Of a stretch of DNA of 64,000 bases, positions 20,967 to 30,809 are shown piece after piece; within the stretch, counting starts at the first letter, position 1; each line of letters opens with the position of its first letter. The stretch spans positions 62,001 to 126,000 of the forward strand of contig CP078104.1 of NCBI GenBank assembly GCA_019203745.1, read 5' to 3'. The translations under genes and the position numbers were made by a program. Source of the stretch: Chryseobacterium sp. E1 (GTDB lineage Bacteria; Bacteroidota; Bacteroidia; Flavobacteriales; Weeksellaceae). The notes beneath the pieces are model-generated. The model saw only the letters and a list, made by a program, of their open reading frames with translations, was not told where the DNA came from and did no database searches.

Positions 20967-21073
20967 CTTTTAAATATTAAAAATACCTGAACGAAAGATA
21001 ATAAAAGGTTTTAAACAAAAATATCCCTGATACCGGTGGTTTTTTGGTGTCTGACCGACTGGTTTGTTCAGAG

Positions 21074-21301
21074 CTACCCTTCTTTAATGAACAGCATATA
21101 AAAATAAGCTCCCGCTAAAATAACTGCGGTTATTCCGGAAATCAGAAACCATAGAAAGTAATAAAGTGTGCTTTTATTTTTCTTTCTTACGGCATTCATT
21201 ATAAAGATCAGGAGCGTAGATAAAAATCCTGCTCCGAAAAACAGAGTCAGAACAGCGATAAAGAGGGCTCTTTCTAAATTTAGGTCTGCAGATGAAAGCA
21301 T
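21074..21301 (-). CDS. Small two-span membrane protein
   Basis: Starting at the Met at 21301 ('MLSSADLNLERALFIAVL'), the 75-residue product has two hydrophobic helices ('LFFGAGFLSTLLIFIM' and 'LWFLISGITAVILAGAYF') split by a basic 'RKKNKS' loop. This is typical of small inner-membrane proteins. The longer reading from 21394 adds 31 residues that look non-coding, so I reject it. No family is recognised. The 21395-21540 stretch upstream has no gene. Confidence 0.6.
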   Translation of the reverse strand: MLSSADLNLERALFIAVLTLFFGAGFLSTLLIFIMNAVRKKNKSTLYYFLWFLISGITAVILAGAYFYMLFIKEG

Positions 21302-21540
21302 GTTATTAAAATTAATTGAGGGTGAGAGTTGATATAATAATTTAAAGTTTGGAAGCTGGAAGAATGGAGGTTGGAAGTTACTTGCAGTGATCATAATTAC
21401 TCGTCATTTAATGAGATGACCAATTCTTTTTATGACTCATGATTTCTTTCTCCTTTCAGCTCGCCATTATTCTTTATATTCTTTTCCTGAATACATATCA
21501 ATATAATAATAAATATTCCGATCTGAATTAAGTTTAACGT

Positions 21541-22932
21541 TTACCAACCCATCTGAATTAATGGACTGATAAGTTTTTGATCCGATATTTTTTTGGTTTT
21601 ATTATCGAAAAGTATATAGGATCCGTCCTGCTCTTTCTGAAGCGCATAGATCTGTTTTTCAGCATCCAACACTGATATATGATGATAATCAGGCTTTATT
21701 TCCCATATCTTCTCACGGCTGTTCCACAATCCCATGGTTCTGAGCTGTTTTTCATCTTCAATCCGGATAAGGTAATTATCTTTCATTCCTTCATAAGCGT
21801 TTATTTTCCTGAATTTCCATTTTTGCCAATATATTGATCAGGTAAAATCATTTTCCTGTCGGGCCAGACCAGATTCCCGACCTGATCCAAAACTTTAAAG
21901 TTATAAGTACCAATGGAGTCTGTAATCTTCCCTTCGGTGTCGATATAAAGCCAGTCATACGCCCAGACATCATGATCGTAATTGAAAACACCCAGCAAAA
22001 AATAAGGGAATTGGTGATAGAATATACTAAAGATGTTTTTTTAATGAAGTCAATCTGTGAAGTCGTTGCTTTTGTAATTTTCTTCGGAAATACCTTTTCA
22101 TATTGCGGAAAAAGGTAAACGTCCTGGGTTTTATTATCCACCAGAAGTTTAGGAACATCCGGTTCATAACGTTCTTTATTCACATCATTCAGCGTTATGA
22201 TTTCGTTTCCGTATTGCATTGAAAGTGTTTCGGAACCGTTGAGCCCGCTGTGAATTGGTTTCTTCTGATTCAGTTCATATACTGAAAAACTTGTATTGGA
22301 TGCTTTGATAAAGCGTTTATTCTCTAACAGCTCAGCAATATTATTTTCGATTTTACTTAGGTTGTTTTTTTGATCCGGTAAAGCGCTCCATTCCAAAAAA
22401 TGTGATTTTCATCTACGGAAATAAAATTCAGACCGTAATTATCCTCCAGATACGGAATATCTTCACTGAGTAAAATCTGCCGGCTTTCTATAATTCCGAT
22501 CTCTGTTTTATGGTAGGTCTGTTCTTTCCTGATGCCACTTCCCATAATATTCCATTCCCATTTCCAGACGGGCATTTTCTTATCATATTCAATATTCTTT
22601 TTATAGAATGTAAGCCCATTGACCACATTTAAACTAATCTGGCTTGGTGAAAAATCCAATACCACCTTTCCGGTTTCGTCTATGGCAGCATATTCACCTT
22701 TTTCATTCTCAACAACGGCATAACCTGTAGGTGTAAAAACCGATGCACTTTTGAATTTTTGATTGATAACGGGTTTAAGACTTGCTGTGTCTACATAGAC
22801 AAAATCATTCTGCCTGGTTAAAAACGGGACAGTATGTATGACTTTCATTGCTGAAGGCTTATCTTTTTTTTCCTGTGTGCAGGCTATTATCGAATTCAAC
22901 ATAAAAAATCCACTCAATACTATCGTTTTCAT
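21541..22932 (-). CDS. WG-repeat-like lipoprotein (frame broken about three times)
   Basis: The N-terminus 'MKTIVLSGFFMLNSIIAC' is a lipoprotein signal with Cys18. The mature part has the alternating 'YAAIDETGKVVLDF', 'WLYIDTEGKITDS' and 'GSYILFDNKTKKI' units of beta-strand repeats similar to WG/KWG repeats. Breaks near 22380, 22010 and 21795 separate four pieces that keep order and direction and add up to about 463 residues. The broad homopolymer error pattern of the window explains them. It lies beside the SUKH cluster. The role is unknown; binding or surface functions are usual for such repeats. Confidence 0.65.
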
Positions 22933-23213
22933 ACTTTAGAAATTTATTCATCCTGTTCATCAATATTAAAGAGAAGTGAAGAATACTGCAATCCCGATTA
23001 TCAGCTATATTTTGGAGATTACCTTTGATATTGATTTTAAAATTGATTTTTGTCTCTGTTTGCTGTTAAATTAAAGTTAATCATCCGTTGCCTTGTGCTG
23101 AATATTTCGATCAATTACTATCTTAGATCAATAAATGGTGAAAATTTTCTATCTAGATTTGCGGATATAAGAATTTAATCAACTATTCATACAACAACAT
23201 TAAAATAAAAACA

Positions 23214-24032
23214 ATGAACACACTTACCTTAAAAGACGGAACCGAAATTTATTATAAAGACTGGGGAAAGGCCAGCCCATCTTCTTTCATCACGGGTGGC
23301 CATTATCCAGTGATGACTGGGATGCACAAATGTTTTTCTTCCTGGAACAAGGCTACAGGGTGATTGCACATGACAGAAGAGGACACGGAAGATCAGAGCA
23401 GACTCCTTATGGACATGATATGGACACTTACGCTTCAGATGTGGCGGAAATTGTTGAGGCACTGGATCTGAAAGATGTGATCCACGTGGGGCATTCTACA
23501 GGTGGTGGTGAAGTTATCCGGTATGTTGCCAAACATGGCAACGGAAGAGTTTCAAAAGCAGTTCTGATCAGTGCTGTAACTCCAATTATGGTTCAGAATG
23601 AGAATAATCCGGACGGAGTTCCTATGTCTGTTTTTGATGATATCAGAAATAATACGGCTAACCACAGACAGCAGTTTTATTGATATTACCTTCCCTTTCT
23701 ACGGCTACAACAGAGAAGGTGCCAAGGTTTCTGAAGGAATCCAGAGAAACTGGTGGCGACAGGGAATGAGTGGTTCCATCAAAGCTCATTATGACTGTGT
23801 AAAGGCATTTTCGGAAACAGATTTTACCGAAGACCTTAAAAGTGTAGATATTCCTGTACTGGTAATGCATGGTGAAGATGATCAGATCGTACCGTTTGAG
23901 ACTACAGGTAAAGTGGCTGCTACTCTGGTTAAAAATGGCAAGCTTATCTCCTATCCGGGTTTCCCGCATGGGATGCCGACCACAGAAGCAGAGACCATCA
24001 ACAGGGATCTTTTAGGGTTTATTAAATCCTAA
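23214..24032 (+). CDS. Alpha/beta hydrolase, non-heme haloperoxidase-like (broken twice)
   Basis: The fold is read from '[19 protein letters not shown]', the oxyanion region '[14 protein letters not shown]', '[14 protein letters not shown]', the nucleophile elbow 'VGHSTGGGE' (catalytic Ser), '[12 protein letters not shown]' (Asp) and 'GFPHGMPTT' (His). This is the layout of cofactor-free chloroperoxidase/esterase-type hydrolases (about 272 residues). Breaks near 23275 (missing G) and 23660 join cleanly. No signal peptide, so cytosolic. The real substrate is unknown; the perhydrolase activity of the family is usually a side reaction. The gene stands alone, with a terminator just after it. Confidence 0.88.
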
Positions 24033-24072
24033 TTCAAGCAGGAAGATTTATATAGACATAAATTCTCGAATG

Positions 24073-24126
24073 TAATCTCTGTCTCTATGTTGTTTCTTTT
24101 TAACAATATAGAGACAGAGATTTTTA
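24073..24126 (+). terminator. Strong rho-independent terminator
   Basis: AATCTCTGTCTCTAT pairs with ATAGAGACAGAGATT over 15 bp, followed by TTT. It follows the hydrolase stop by 40 bp and isolates rpmI-rplT from upstream transcription. Confidence 0.9.
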
Positions 24127-24214
24127 TTCTGTATAAATTATTGTACAGCTGTTGCACTGATATGACACTTATTTTAAAGCTTAAAAATTACTTTCAGGTA
24201 TCAGTTTTTTTTTG

Positions 24215-24222
24215 TAATTTTG
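24215..24222 (+). promoter_or_regulatory. Putative rpmI-rplT promoter -7 box
   Basis: TAATTTTG matches TAnnTTTG about 75 bp before rpmI. The leader that follows can fold CCTAA/TTAGG (about 24235-24249) and is long enough for L20-type autogenous control, though I see no clear L20-binding mimic. Confidence 0.5.
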
Positions 24223-24297
24223 CAAACTATTATTCCTAATGTCCTTAGGAGTAGCCAAAACAGATATTGATAACAAAAACAATAAAAAAGCAAAACA

Positions 24298-24495
24298 ATG
24301 CCAAAATTAAAAACGAAATCAGGTGCTAAGAAACGTTTTGCTCTTACCGGAACAGGTAAGATCAAAAGAAAAAACGCTTACAAAAGCCACATCTTAACTA
24401 AGAAAGAAACTAAGCAGAAGAGAAATCTTACTACTACTTCTTACGTAGCTAAAGTGGATGAGAAAAGCGTTCAACGTCAATTAGCAATTAAGTAG
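24298..24495 (+). CDS. rpmI: 50S ribosomal protein L35
   Basis: The intact 65-residue basic protein '[20 protein letters not shown]' has the family pattern '[10 protein letters not shown]', then '[20 protein letters not shown]'. It is a late-assembly protein of the large subunit. It is followed by rplT after 121 bp. In many bacteria infC precedes it directly; here infC is 12 kb away and a separate promoter and upstream terminator serve this pair. Confidence 0.97.
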   Translation: MPKLKTKSGAKKRFALTGTGKIKRKNAYKSHILTKKETKQKRNLTTTSYVAKVDEKSVQRQLAIK

Positions 24496-24616
24496 TTTTT
24501 ATAAATCTATATTCGGTTTATAAGAATTCAAACAAATTCAACATTTTAACCCTGAAATGGGGCAGCCAAGCACAATGAAACAGTTTGTCGCACATTTCAA
24601 AAAAACAATTTAAATT

Positions 24617-24960
24617 ATGCCAAGATCAGTAAATGCCGTAGCTTCAAGAGCTCGCAGAAAGAAAATTTTTAAGCAAGCTAAAGGTTTTTTCGGTAGAAGA
24701 AAGAACGTTTGGACTGTAGCTAAAAACGCGGTAGAAAAAGCAATGCAATATGCTTACCGTGGTAGAAAAGAGAAGAAAAGAAACTTCAGAGCACTTTGGA
24801 TCACTCGTATCAACGCAGGAACCAGAGAGCACGGAATGTCTTACTCTCAGTTTATGGGAGCTCTTAAAAGAACAACATTGAGCTTAACAGAAAAGTTTTA
24901 GCAGATTTAGCAATGAATCACCCTGAAGCTTTCAAAGCTGTTGTAGATCAAGTAAAATAA
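24617..24960 (+). CDS. rplT: 50S ribosomal protein L20 (frame broken near the end)
   Basis: L20 starts large-subunit assembly by binding 23S rRNA. '[20 protein letters not shown]', '[12 protein letters not shown]' and '[20 protein letters not shown]' are standard. As written the frame ends early at 24901. Restoring one A near 24866 gives '[20 protein letters not shown]' and '[13 protein letters not shown]' with a stop at 24958-24960, so 114 residues as expected. The gene is essential and normally single-copy, which makes it a clear witness that the break is a sequencing error. Confidence 0.95.
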
Positions 24961-24980
24961 TGTAGAAACTATTTTTGTTA

Positions 24981-25208
24981 TCAATATAAGTCCAGGATTT
25001 CCCGGGATTTTTTGTTTAAAGACAGAAACCAACTGATCAAACACAAATTCTCACTGGACGGCCAGCTTTTAGTAATCTTTACCATTTCATCAGAAGATTG
25101 AAAGATCAGCTTATAAGGTTTAGGAAATCTCTGTTCAATTACAGTCCTGCTTTTTAAGAAAATACATTTTGAATATTCCTTACATTCATCAATTTTGGTA
25201 AAAATCAT
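24981..25208 (-). CDS. Possible small hypothetical protein
   Basis: An open frame of 75 codons, convergent with rplT, begins 'MIFTKIDECKEYSKCIFLKS' and has a balanced, protein-like composition. No signal peptide, membrane segment or family is recognised. Support is limited to frame length and direction, so it may be chance. The next 25209-25404 is AT-rich without a gene. Confidence 0.35.
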   Translation of the reverse strand: MIFTKIDECKEYSKCIFLKSRTVIEQRFPKPYKLIFQSSDEMVKITKSWPSSENLCLISWFLSLNKKSREILDLY

Positions 25209-25404
25209 CCTACAAATAAAATAAAAAGAAAAAAATTAAATAAAAATCCAGATTAAATGACTTTCAGACTATTATAATAATAAATTGCATAAAAAGATAT
25301 ATTATTATTGAAAAAACAATTAAAACACAATAAGCAATATATAATTATCAGCAAAAAGTCTTTATTTATTATTATATTAGCAATCTATAAAGAGAACAAG
25401 AAAA

Positions 25405-26590
25405 ATGAAAAGAATTGCAGCTTTTTGCTGACCTCTGTTGTTGTACAAAGCATTGGTGCTCAAAGTTTTATTCAGGCTTATCAGGACAGGGCCAATATGG
25501 TTACCCAAACAAATATTACAGCCAATCTTCAGGGTTTTGCCGGACTGGGAGTAAAAACTACCGGATCGCTGGCCAATAACAATACGCTGACCTGGCTTAA
25601 GGACAAATACCTCGCTTACGGGTATACAGCCAATGAAATGACAGAAGATTCATTTTCCTATGGAAGCGCAACTTCAAAAAACTTAATTATTACCAAAACA
25701 GGAACGTTATATCCTAATCAATATGTCATTATTTGCGGACATTACGATACGATTACAGGACCTGGAGTAAGCGACAACGGAAGTGGCACATCCATTATTC
25801 TGGAAGCGGCAAGGATATTAAAAGATGTGCCGACAGAATATTCAATAAAATTCATTCATTTTTCCGGTGAAGAGCAAAACCTTTTAGGCAGCAGCCATTA
25901 TGTAAACAATGTGGCTTATGTGGGAGGAGTCCGTCAGCTGGATATAAAGCTTGTTTTCAATATTGATCAGGTGGGCGGGCTTATCGGAAACACTAACAAT
26001 ACCATCAAATGCGAAAAAGATATCGGCGGAGCTACGTCTTCCAATAATGCAGCATCCGGCGTTGTGACTCAAGAGCTGGCTACCTGTACCAGCCTCTACT
26101 CTCCTCTGCAAACTGTCATTTCCAACACCTATGGTTCTGACTATATGCCTTTTGAAGCGAAAGGATATACCATTACCGGGTTTTATGAGCATATCAGGAG
26201 CAATAATGAACATACCTCCAATGACACCTTTGCCAATATTGATCCGGTGTATGTCTTTAATGTAGGAAAAGCAGCTGTAGGTGCATTGCAGCATTTTGCC
26301 GTAGCCAGTACAGCTAACGATCTCTTAAGTACTCATGAAAATTCTGTGAAAAATTCACCGGACGCTATCAGGATCTATCCTAATCCGGCTAAAGATGTTG
26401 TCAATATTGAATTTCCGCAAAATATGAAGCCATTTTTCAAAGCCGAAATCAGTGATATGGCCGGTAACATTGTAATGAATGTTGAAAACCAGAAAAAATA
26501 AATACCTCCGGACTTAAAAACGGAGTTTATATGGTTACGGTAAAGACTGAGCAGGGAAACACTTCCAGAAAGCTTATCATTGAAAAATAA
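25405..26590 (+). CDS. Secreted M28 metallopeptidase with T9SS tail, copy 1
   Basis: A signal peptide 'MKRIAAFLLTSVVVQSIGAQ' appears once a missing T near 25426 is restored. The zinc aminopeptidase domain has 'VIICGHYDT' (His/Asp ligands), 'GVSDNGSGTSIILEAA' (bridging Asp), 'HFSGEEQNLLGS' (catalytic and ligand Glu), 'NIDQVGG' and a late His in 'NEHTSNDTF'. The C-terminus has a type A sorting domain ('IRIYPNPAKDVVNIEF', 'SGLKNGVYMVTVKT', 'RKLIIEK'), so it should leave the cell through the type IX system. A break near 26500 separates this tail. It is about 395 residues long and first of three tandem paralogues. Confidence 0.9.
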
Positions 26591-26640
26591 ACAATATCAT
26601 TATTCCGTAAATATCTATATACCAATCTACTAATATACGA

Positions 26641-27814
26641 ATGAAAAAATTTATCACTTTATTGGTGGCTTCATTAGCTTTACAAAGTATAGAAGCTCAA
26701 AGTTTTATTCAGGCTTACCAGGACAGGGCGAATATGGTGACCCAGACCAATATTACGGCTAATCTTCAGGCATTTGCCAATTTAGGTGTAAAAACCACAG
26801 GCTCACAGGCTAATGCGAATGCACTGACGTGGCTTAAGGATCAGTATACTTCTTATGGATATTCAGCCAGCCAGATGGCCGAAGATTCTTTTCCTATGGA
26901 AACGGAACATCAAAAAATCTGGTCGTTACCAAAACCGGCACATTATACCCTAATACTTTTGTGATTGTTTGTGGGCATTTTGACAGCATCTACGGCCAGG
27001 GCGTAAATGATAATGGAAGCGGAACTTCTGTTATCCTTGAAGCAGCAAGGATCCTGAAAGATGTTCCTACCGAATATTCCGTAAAATTTATTCATTTCTC
27101 AGGGAAGAACAGGGGCTTATTGGAAGCAAGCATTATGCAAACTCGGTGGCCTATCAGGGTACAAACCGCGTGCTGGACATCAAACTGGTCATTAATCTTG
27201 ATCAGGTAGGAGGTGTTATGGGAAACAACAACAATACGGTTTTTTGTGATCAGGATATGGGAGGTCTTTCCTCAAACAATGCAGCTTCTGCAACAGCTAC
27301 TCAGGAACTCAGAAACTGCACAACGCTCTATTCTCCTCTTTTGACCGATGTTGATCCTGCTGAGAATTCCGATTATATCCCTTTTGAAGCTAAAGGATAT
27401 ACGATTACCGGTTTTTTTGAGAAAATAAGAAGCTCCTATCCACATTCTATAGAAGACACGTTTGCCAATACAGATCCTGTGTATATTTATAATATCGGAA
27501 AAGCAACGGTAGGAGCAATACAGCACTTTGCTGTTGCCACCGGAACATTGGGAACCCGGGAAGCCGTTGTAAAAAACTCTCTGGAAGATGTGAAGATCTA
27601 TCCCAATCCGGTAAAAAACATCATCAGTATTGAGCTTCCGGATCCGGCTATAAGAAATTTCAGTTTTGAAATTACGGACTTCCCGGGTCGATCTATCCTG
27701 AAAACGAATAATGAAACCAAAATCAATGTCTCCGGATTAGAAAACGGTGCCTATCTCGGGATATTAAAAGCGGGTGATAAAACCGTGGTAAGGAAAATAC
27801 TGATTGAAAAATAA
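26641..27814 (+). CDS. Secreted M28 metallopeptidase with T9SS tail, copy 2
   Basis: The ATG at 26641 opens signal peptide 'MKKFITLLVASLALQSIEAQ'. The mature N-terminus 'SFIQAYQDRANMVTQTNITA' is identical to copy 1. Metal motifs are 'VIVCGHFDS', 'GVNDNGSGTSVILEAA', 'HFSG-EEQGL', 'NLDQVGG' and 'PHSIEDTF'. The T9SS tail is 'VKIYPNPVKNIISIEL...KILIEK'. Breaks near 26900 and 27105 fall in short runs and rejoin the paralogue sequence. It starts 50 bp after copy 1, so they are probably co-transcribed. Divergence from copy 1 is moderate, so the duplication is not recent. Confidence 0.9.
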
Positions 27815-27959
27815 CGATTGATTTATGAATGGATCAGTTTCACCACAAAAGTCACTAAGGCTTATCTTAAATACTTTAGCCCACTTGTGATTAGAAATAA
27901 TCATTTACTGCTAAAATTTAGACAGGCTCACAAAAAAATCTGCTTTACAGCAATTATAT

Positions 27960-27988
27960 AACCTTTGGATTTTCAAAGGTTTTTTTAT
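27960..27988 (+). terminator. Terminator between M28 copies 2 and 3
   Basis: AACCTTTG and CAAAGGTTTTTTT form a hairpin with a GATTTT loop and a T7 run. The surrounding 27815-28121 has no gene. Positions 27840-27880 resemble a degenerate form of the ACCACAAAAG...CTTTAG word from the 189-bp repeat at the window start. Confidence 0.85.
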
Positions 27989-28121
27989 GTTTAAGGACAA
28001 AACTCAGAAAGGATACCAAACTGACACTAAATTGTTTTAATTTTTAAAATATTTTCAAATCATTAAACACTTTATTGTGATTTATTCACTACATTCGTGT
28101 CACCAAACTAAAATAAATAAT

Positions 28122-29293
28122 ATGAAAAAACTTACCACATTATTGTGCACCTCTCTGATTGTACAGGAATTGCTCAAACTTTTATTCAGGCTTATAAGAA
28201 CAGGGCTGATATGGTGACTCAAACCAATATTACTGCTAATCTTCAGGAGTTTGCCAATCTGGGTGTGAAAACTACAGGCTCCCAGGCTAACACCAATACT
28301 TTAAACTGGATCAAAAACAAATATACTTCTTACGGTTATACAGCCAGCCAGATTGAGGAAAGCCCCTTCACCTTCGGATCAACAAGTTCTAAAAACCTGA
28401 TCATCACCAAAACCGGAACGCTATATCCCAATAAATATGTAATTATCTGCGGGCATTTTGACACCATCTATGGCCCGGGAGTGAATGACAACGGCAGCGG
28501 AACTTCTATTATCCTGGAAGCCGCAAGAATATTAAAAAATGTTCCTACCGAATACTCAATTAAGTTTATTCACTTTTCCGGAGAAGAACAGGGGCTGAGA
28601 GGAAGCAGCCATTACGTGAATAATGTTGTGTACCAGGGAGGTGTCCGTAAACTGGATATTAAACTGGTCTTTAACCTTGATCAGGTAGGCGGTGTAAAAG
28701 GAAATAACAACAATACGGTATATTGTGATGAAGACCAGGGTGGCCTTTCTTCCAACAATTCAGCCTCTGCCGCTGTTACCCAGCAACTCAGAAATTGTAC
28801 AGCACTCTACTCTCCTCTTCAGACTGCCGTAGATCCTGCTGCTGATACGGATTACATTCCTTTTGAGCAAAAAGGTGAAGTGATTACCGGTTTTTTTGAA
28901 AGAATAAGAAGCACCTATCCTCACTCTTCCAAAGATACTTTTGCCAATGTAGATCCTGTATATGTCTATAATATCGGAAAAGCAACGGTGGGCGCTCTGC
29001 AGCATTTCGCAACAGCATCTACAATTACAGGAACCAATAAAACGGCTTCAAATAATATACTGGAAGGCACAAAGTTCTACCCTAACCCCGCCAATACAAT
29101 TCTGAATATTGAACTGCCGGATTCTAAAGAAACCCACTTCAGTTTTGAAATCAGCAATTCCATAGGAAGAACACTGCTGAAAGTGAATAATGAAAGAAAG
29201 GTTGATGTTTCCGGTCTTCAAAACGGAGTGTATATCGGGACTTTAAAAGCAGGTGATCAAACCCTTGTTAAAAATATAATGATCGAAAGATAA
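28122..29293 (+). CDS. Secreted M28 metallopeptidase with T9SS tail, copy 3
   Basis: The signal peptide 'MKKLTTLLCTSLIVQ..IAQ' needs one base restored near 28165; after that the frame is open to the end. Zinc motifs are 'VIICGHFDT', 'GVNDNGSGTSIILEAA', 'HFSGEEQGLRGS', 'NLDQVGG' and 'YPHSSKDTF'. The T9SS sorting tail is 'TKFYPNPANTILNIEL...KNIMIER'. The length is about 390 residues. It is closer to copy 2 than to copy 1 in the 'NNNTVYCDEDQGGLSSNN' region. It has its own upstream region behind the terminator at 27960, so it is likely a separate transcription unit. Confidence 0.92.
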
Positions 29294-29302
29294 TTTAAAT
29301 AA

Positions 29303-29334
29303 AACAGAGCAAAAATTTCAATTTTTGCTCTGTT
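29303..29334 (+). terminator. Rho-independent terminator
   Basis: AACAGAGCAAAAATT and AATTTTTGCTCTGTT form a near-perfect 15-bp stem with a 2-nt centre, 10 bp after the stop of M28 copy 3. It lies between convergent genes and may serve both. Confidence 0.9.
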
Positions 29335-29355
29335 CTTCTTTATTCATATAAGTTT

Positions 29356-30715
29356 TTAAAGCTGTTCTATGATCTGCTCTTCAGATTTATTTTTCAGATC
29401 AATTTTTTTGACAGGAATAAGTTTATTGGGTACAATATTTCCTGCAGGCCTTATCCATTCTTTTACTCCAAAAAGAAAATCTAGTTTTGTATTGGGAGTC
29501 TGAAACTTATGAGCTCACCAAAATGGTTCGGATGTCCTTTTTCCGGTATTTCACCCACCACTTCTGCCAGTTTATTATCCAAAACCATGGCTCCAAACAT
29601 CATCGCACTTGAGAATGTGTTTTTACCAATAACCACATAAGTCTTTCCGTTGAATCTTAACGGATTTTCTCCTGCTTTGACCACTCTTGATCTGATCGGA
29701 TAAAAGTCTCCGTCTTTTATACTTTCATATTCAGGCACGGTTTTATTATTCGACTTTAAAAAATCAGAATATTCTTTACTTTTTTTCCATTTTCCCTGAT
29801 AGCTGTTATAGTTTTTATCAGAAAAATAGCTGATCAGAAGGTTTCCTATTGCTGAATTTCCCCGGAATTGTTGTGAACATCAATTACAAGAGTTTGTACC
29901 TGATCTTTTTTGATGCGGGTAAAAATACTGTCGAACTTCAGTTTCCATTCCTCCACAGAAAAAGTACGTTTATCATCGAAGGTATTCACCGTCAAATAAG
30001 CAACATTTTTAATTTTTTTATAATCAACAGGTTTAAATTCTTCTTTTTCCGGGGCTGCCTTTGAAGCATTAGCTTTCAGCTGTTCCAAAGAAATACTTTT
30101 TACGATGGTTTCCGGTCTTCCTTTAAACTTCAGCTTATAATTGTCTGTAATAAAATAGCAGTATTTATTGATCATGATCCAAAACTTATCAACCGCCATC
30201 GGAATACGTTCTTCCCTGGCCCCGGGAATCACCCTGGCACAGGTTTCCAATACTTCATTGACAGGCATTCCGTTTAGTGAAATTAATTCATCACCGATGT
30301 TGAGACTTGCATCAGAAAAATTTTCGGTCAGTAGCATTTTGCCCTCTTCATATCTGAATTTTAAAGGCAAAACTTTCATATTGTTTCTGATACTGTCAGT
30401 CACACAATAATCGGACATTCCGCTGTGCTCATCATTCAAAGTCACAATTAAAGGCTTGGCGAGATAGTAGAAATCCTTTTGGGTCATTCCGTCTTTTAAT
30501 GACTTCCGGATCTCTGAATATTTTTCTTCGAACTCTGATTTTGAAATTTCAGTGAACGGATTGATGTGGACATTAACAATTTTTTCTCTTATAAAATCCA
30601 CATCCTGCTCCAACTGCTGTTTTGTAAATTTCTGATCATACAATTCATTACATATTTTCTGAGCAAAGATTGAGCTGGCAGATAATGCCAGTAATAATGC
30701 TAGCTTTAGTTTCAT
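29356..30715 (-). CDS. Exported S41-family peptidase (frame broken twice)
   Basis: The Sec signal peptide is 'MKLKLALLLALSASSIFAQ'. A helical N-terminal part and a PDZ-like segment ('NIGDELISLNGMPVNEVLE') precede the S41 core. 'VAYLTVNTFDD', 'VIDVHNNSGEIQQ' and the nucleophile region 'VIGKNTFSSAMMFGAMV' (catalytic Ser in 'FSSA') fit the C-terminal-processing/tricorn type. Breaks near 29855 and 29510 join to 'KLDFLFGVKEWIRPAG' and an end 'KSEEQIIEQL', about 453 residues. Likely periplasmic or surface-located. The following gene on the same strand is not overlapping. Confidence 0.87.
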
Positions 30716-30782
30716 TAGAAGTTAGTCTTTGAGGTGATTAGTAACGGTCTGGCTTATTTTGTTACAAAGTAAAAACAGAGCC

Positions 30783-30800
30783 GGGAAATTCCGGTTTTTT
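30783..30800 (-). terminator. Weak terminator after the RNA ligase
   Basis: On the minus strand AACCGGAATTTCCCGG is a short palindrome followed soon by TGTTTTTACTTTG, 10 bp after the RNA ligase stop. The stem is only 4-6 bp. Confidence 0.45.
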
Positions 30801-30809
30801 AACGTTATT

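Noticed and set aside
21302..21394. N-terminal extension of the small membrane protein
   Set aside because: The added 31 residues are Phe/Pro/Gln-rich without a helix or signal, and a Met directly before the conserved-looking part is a better start.
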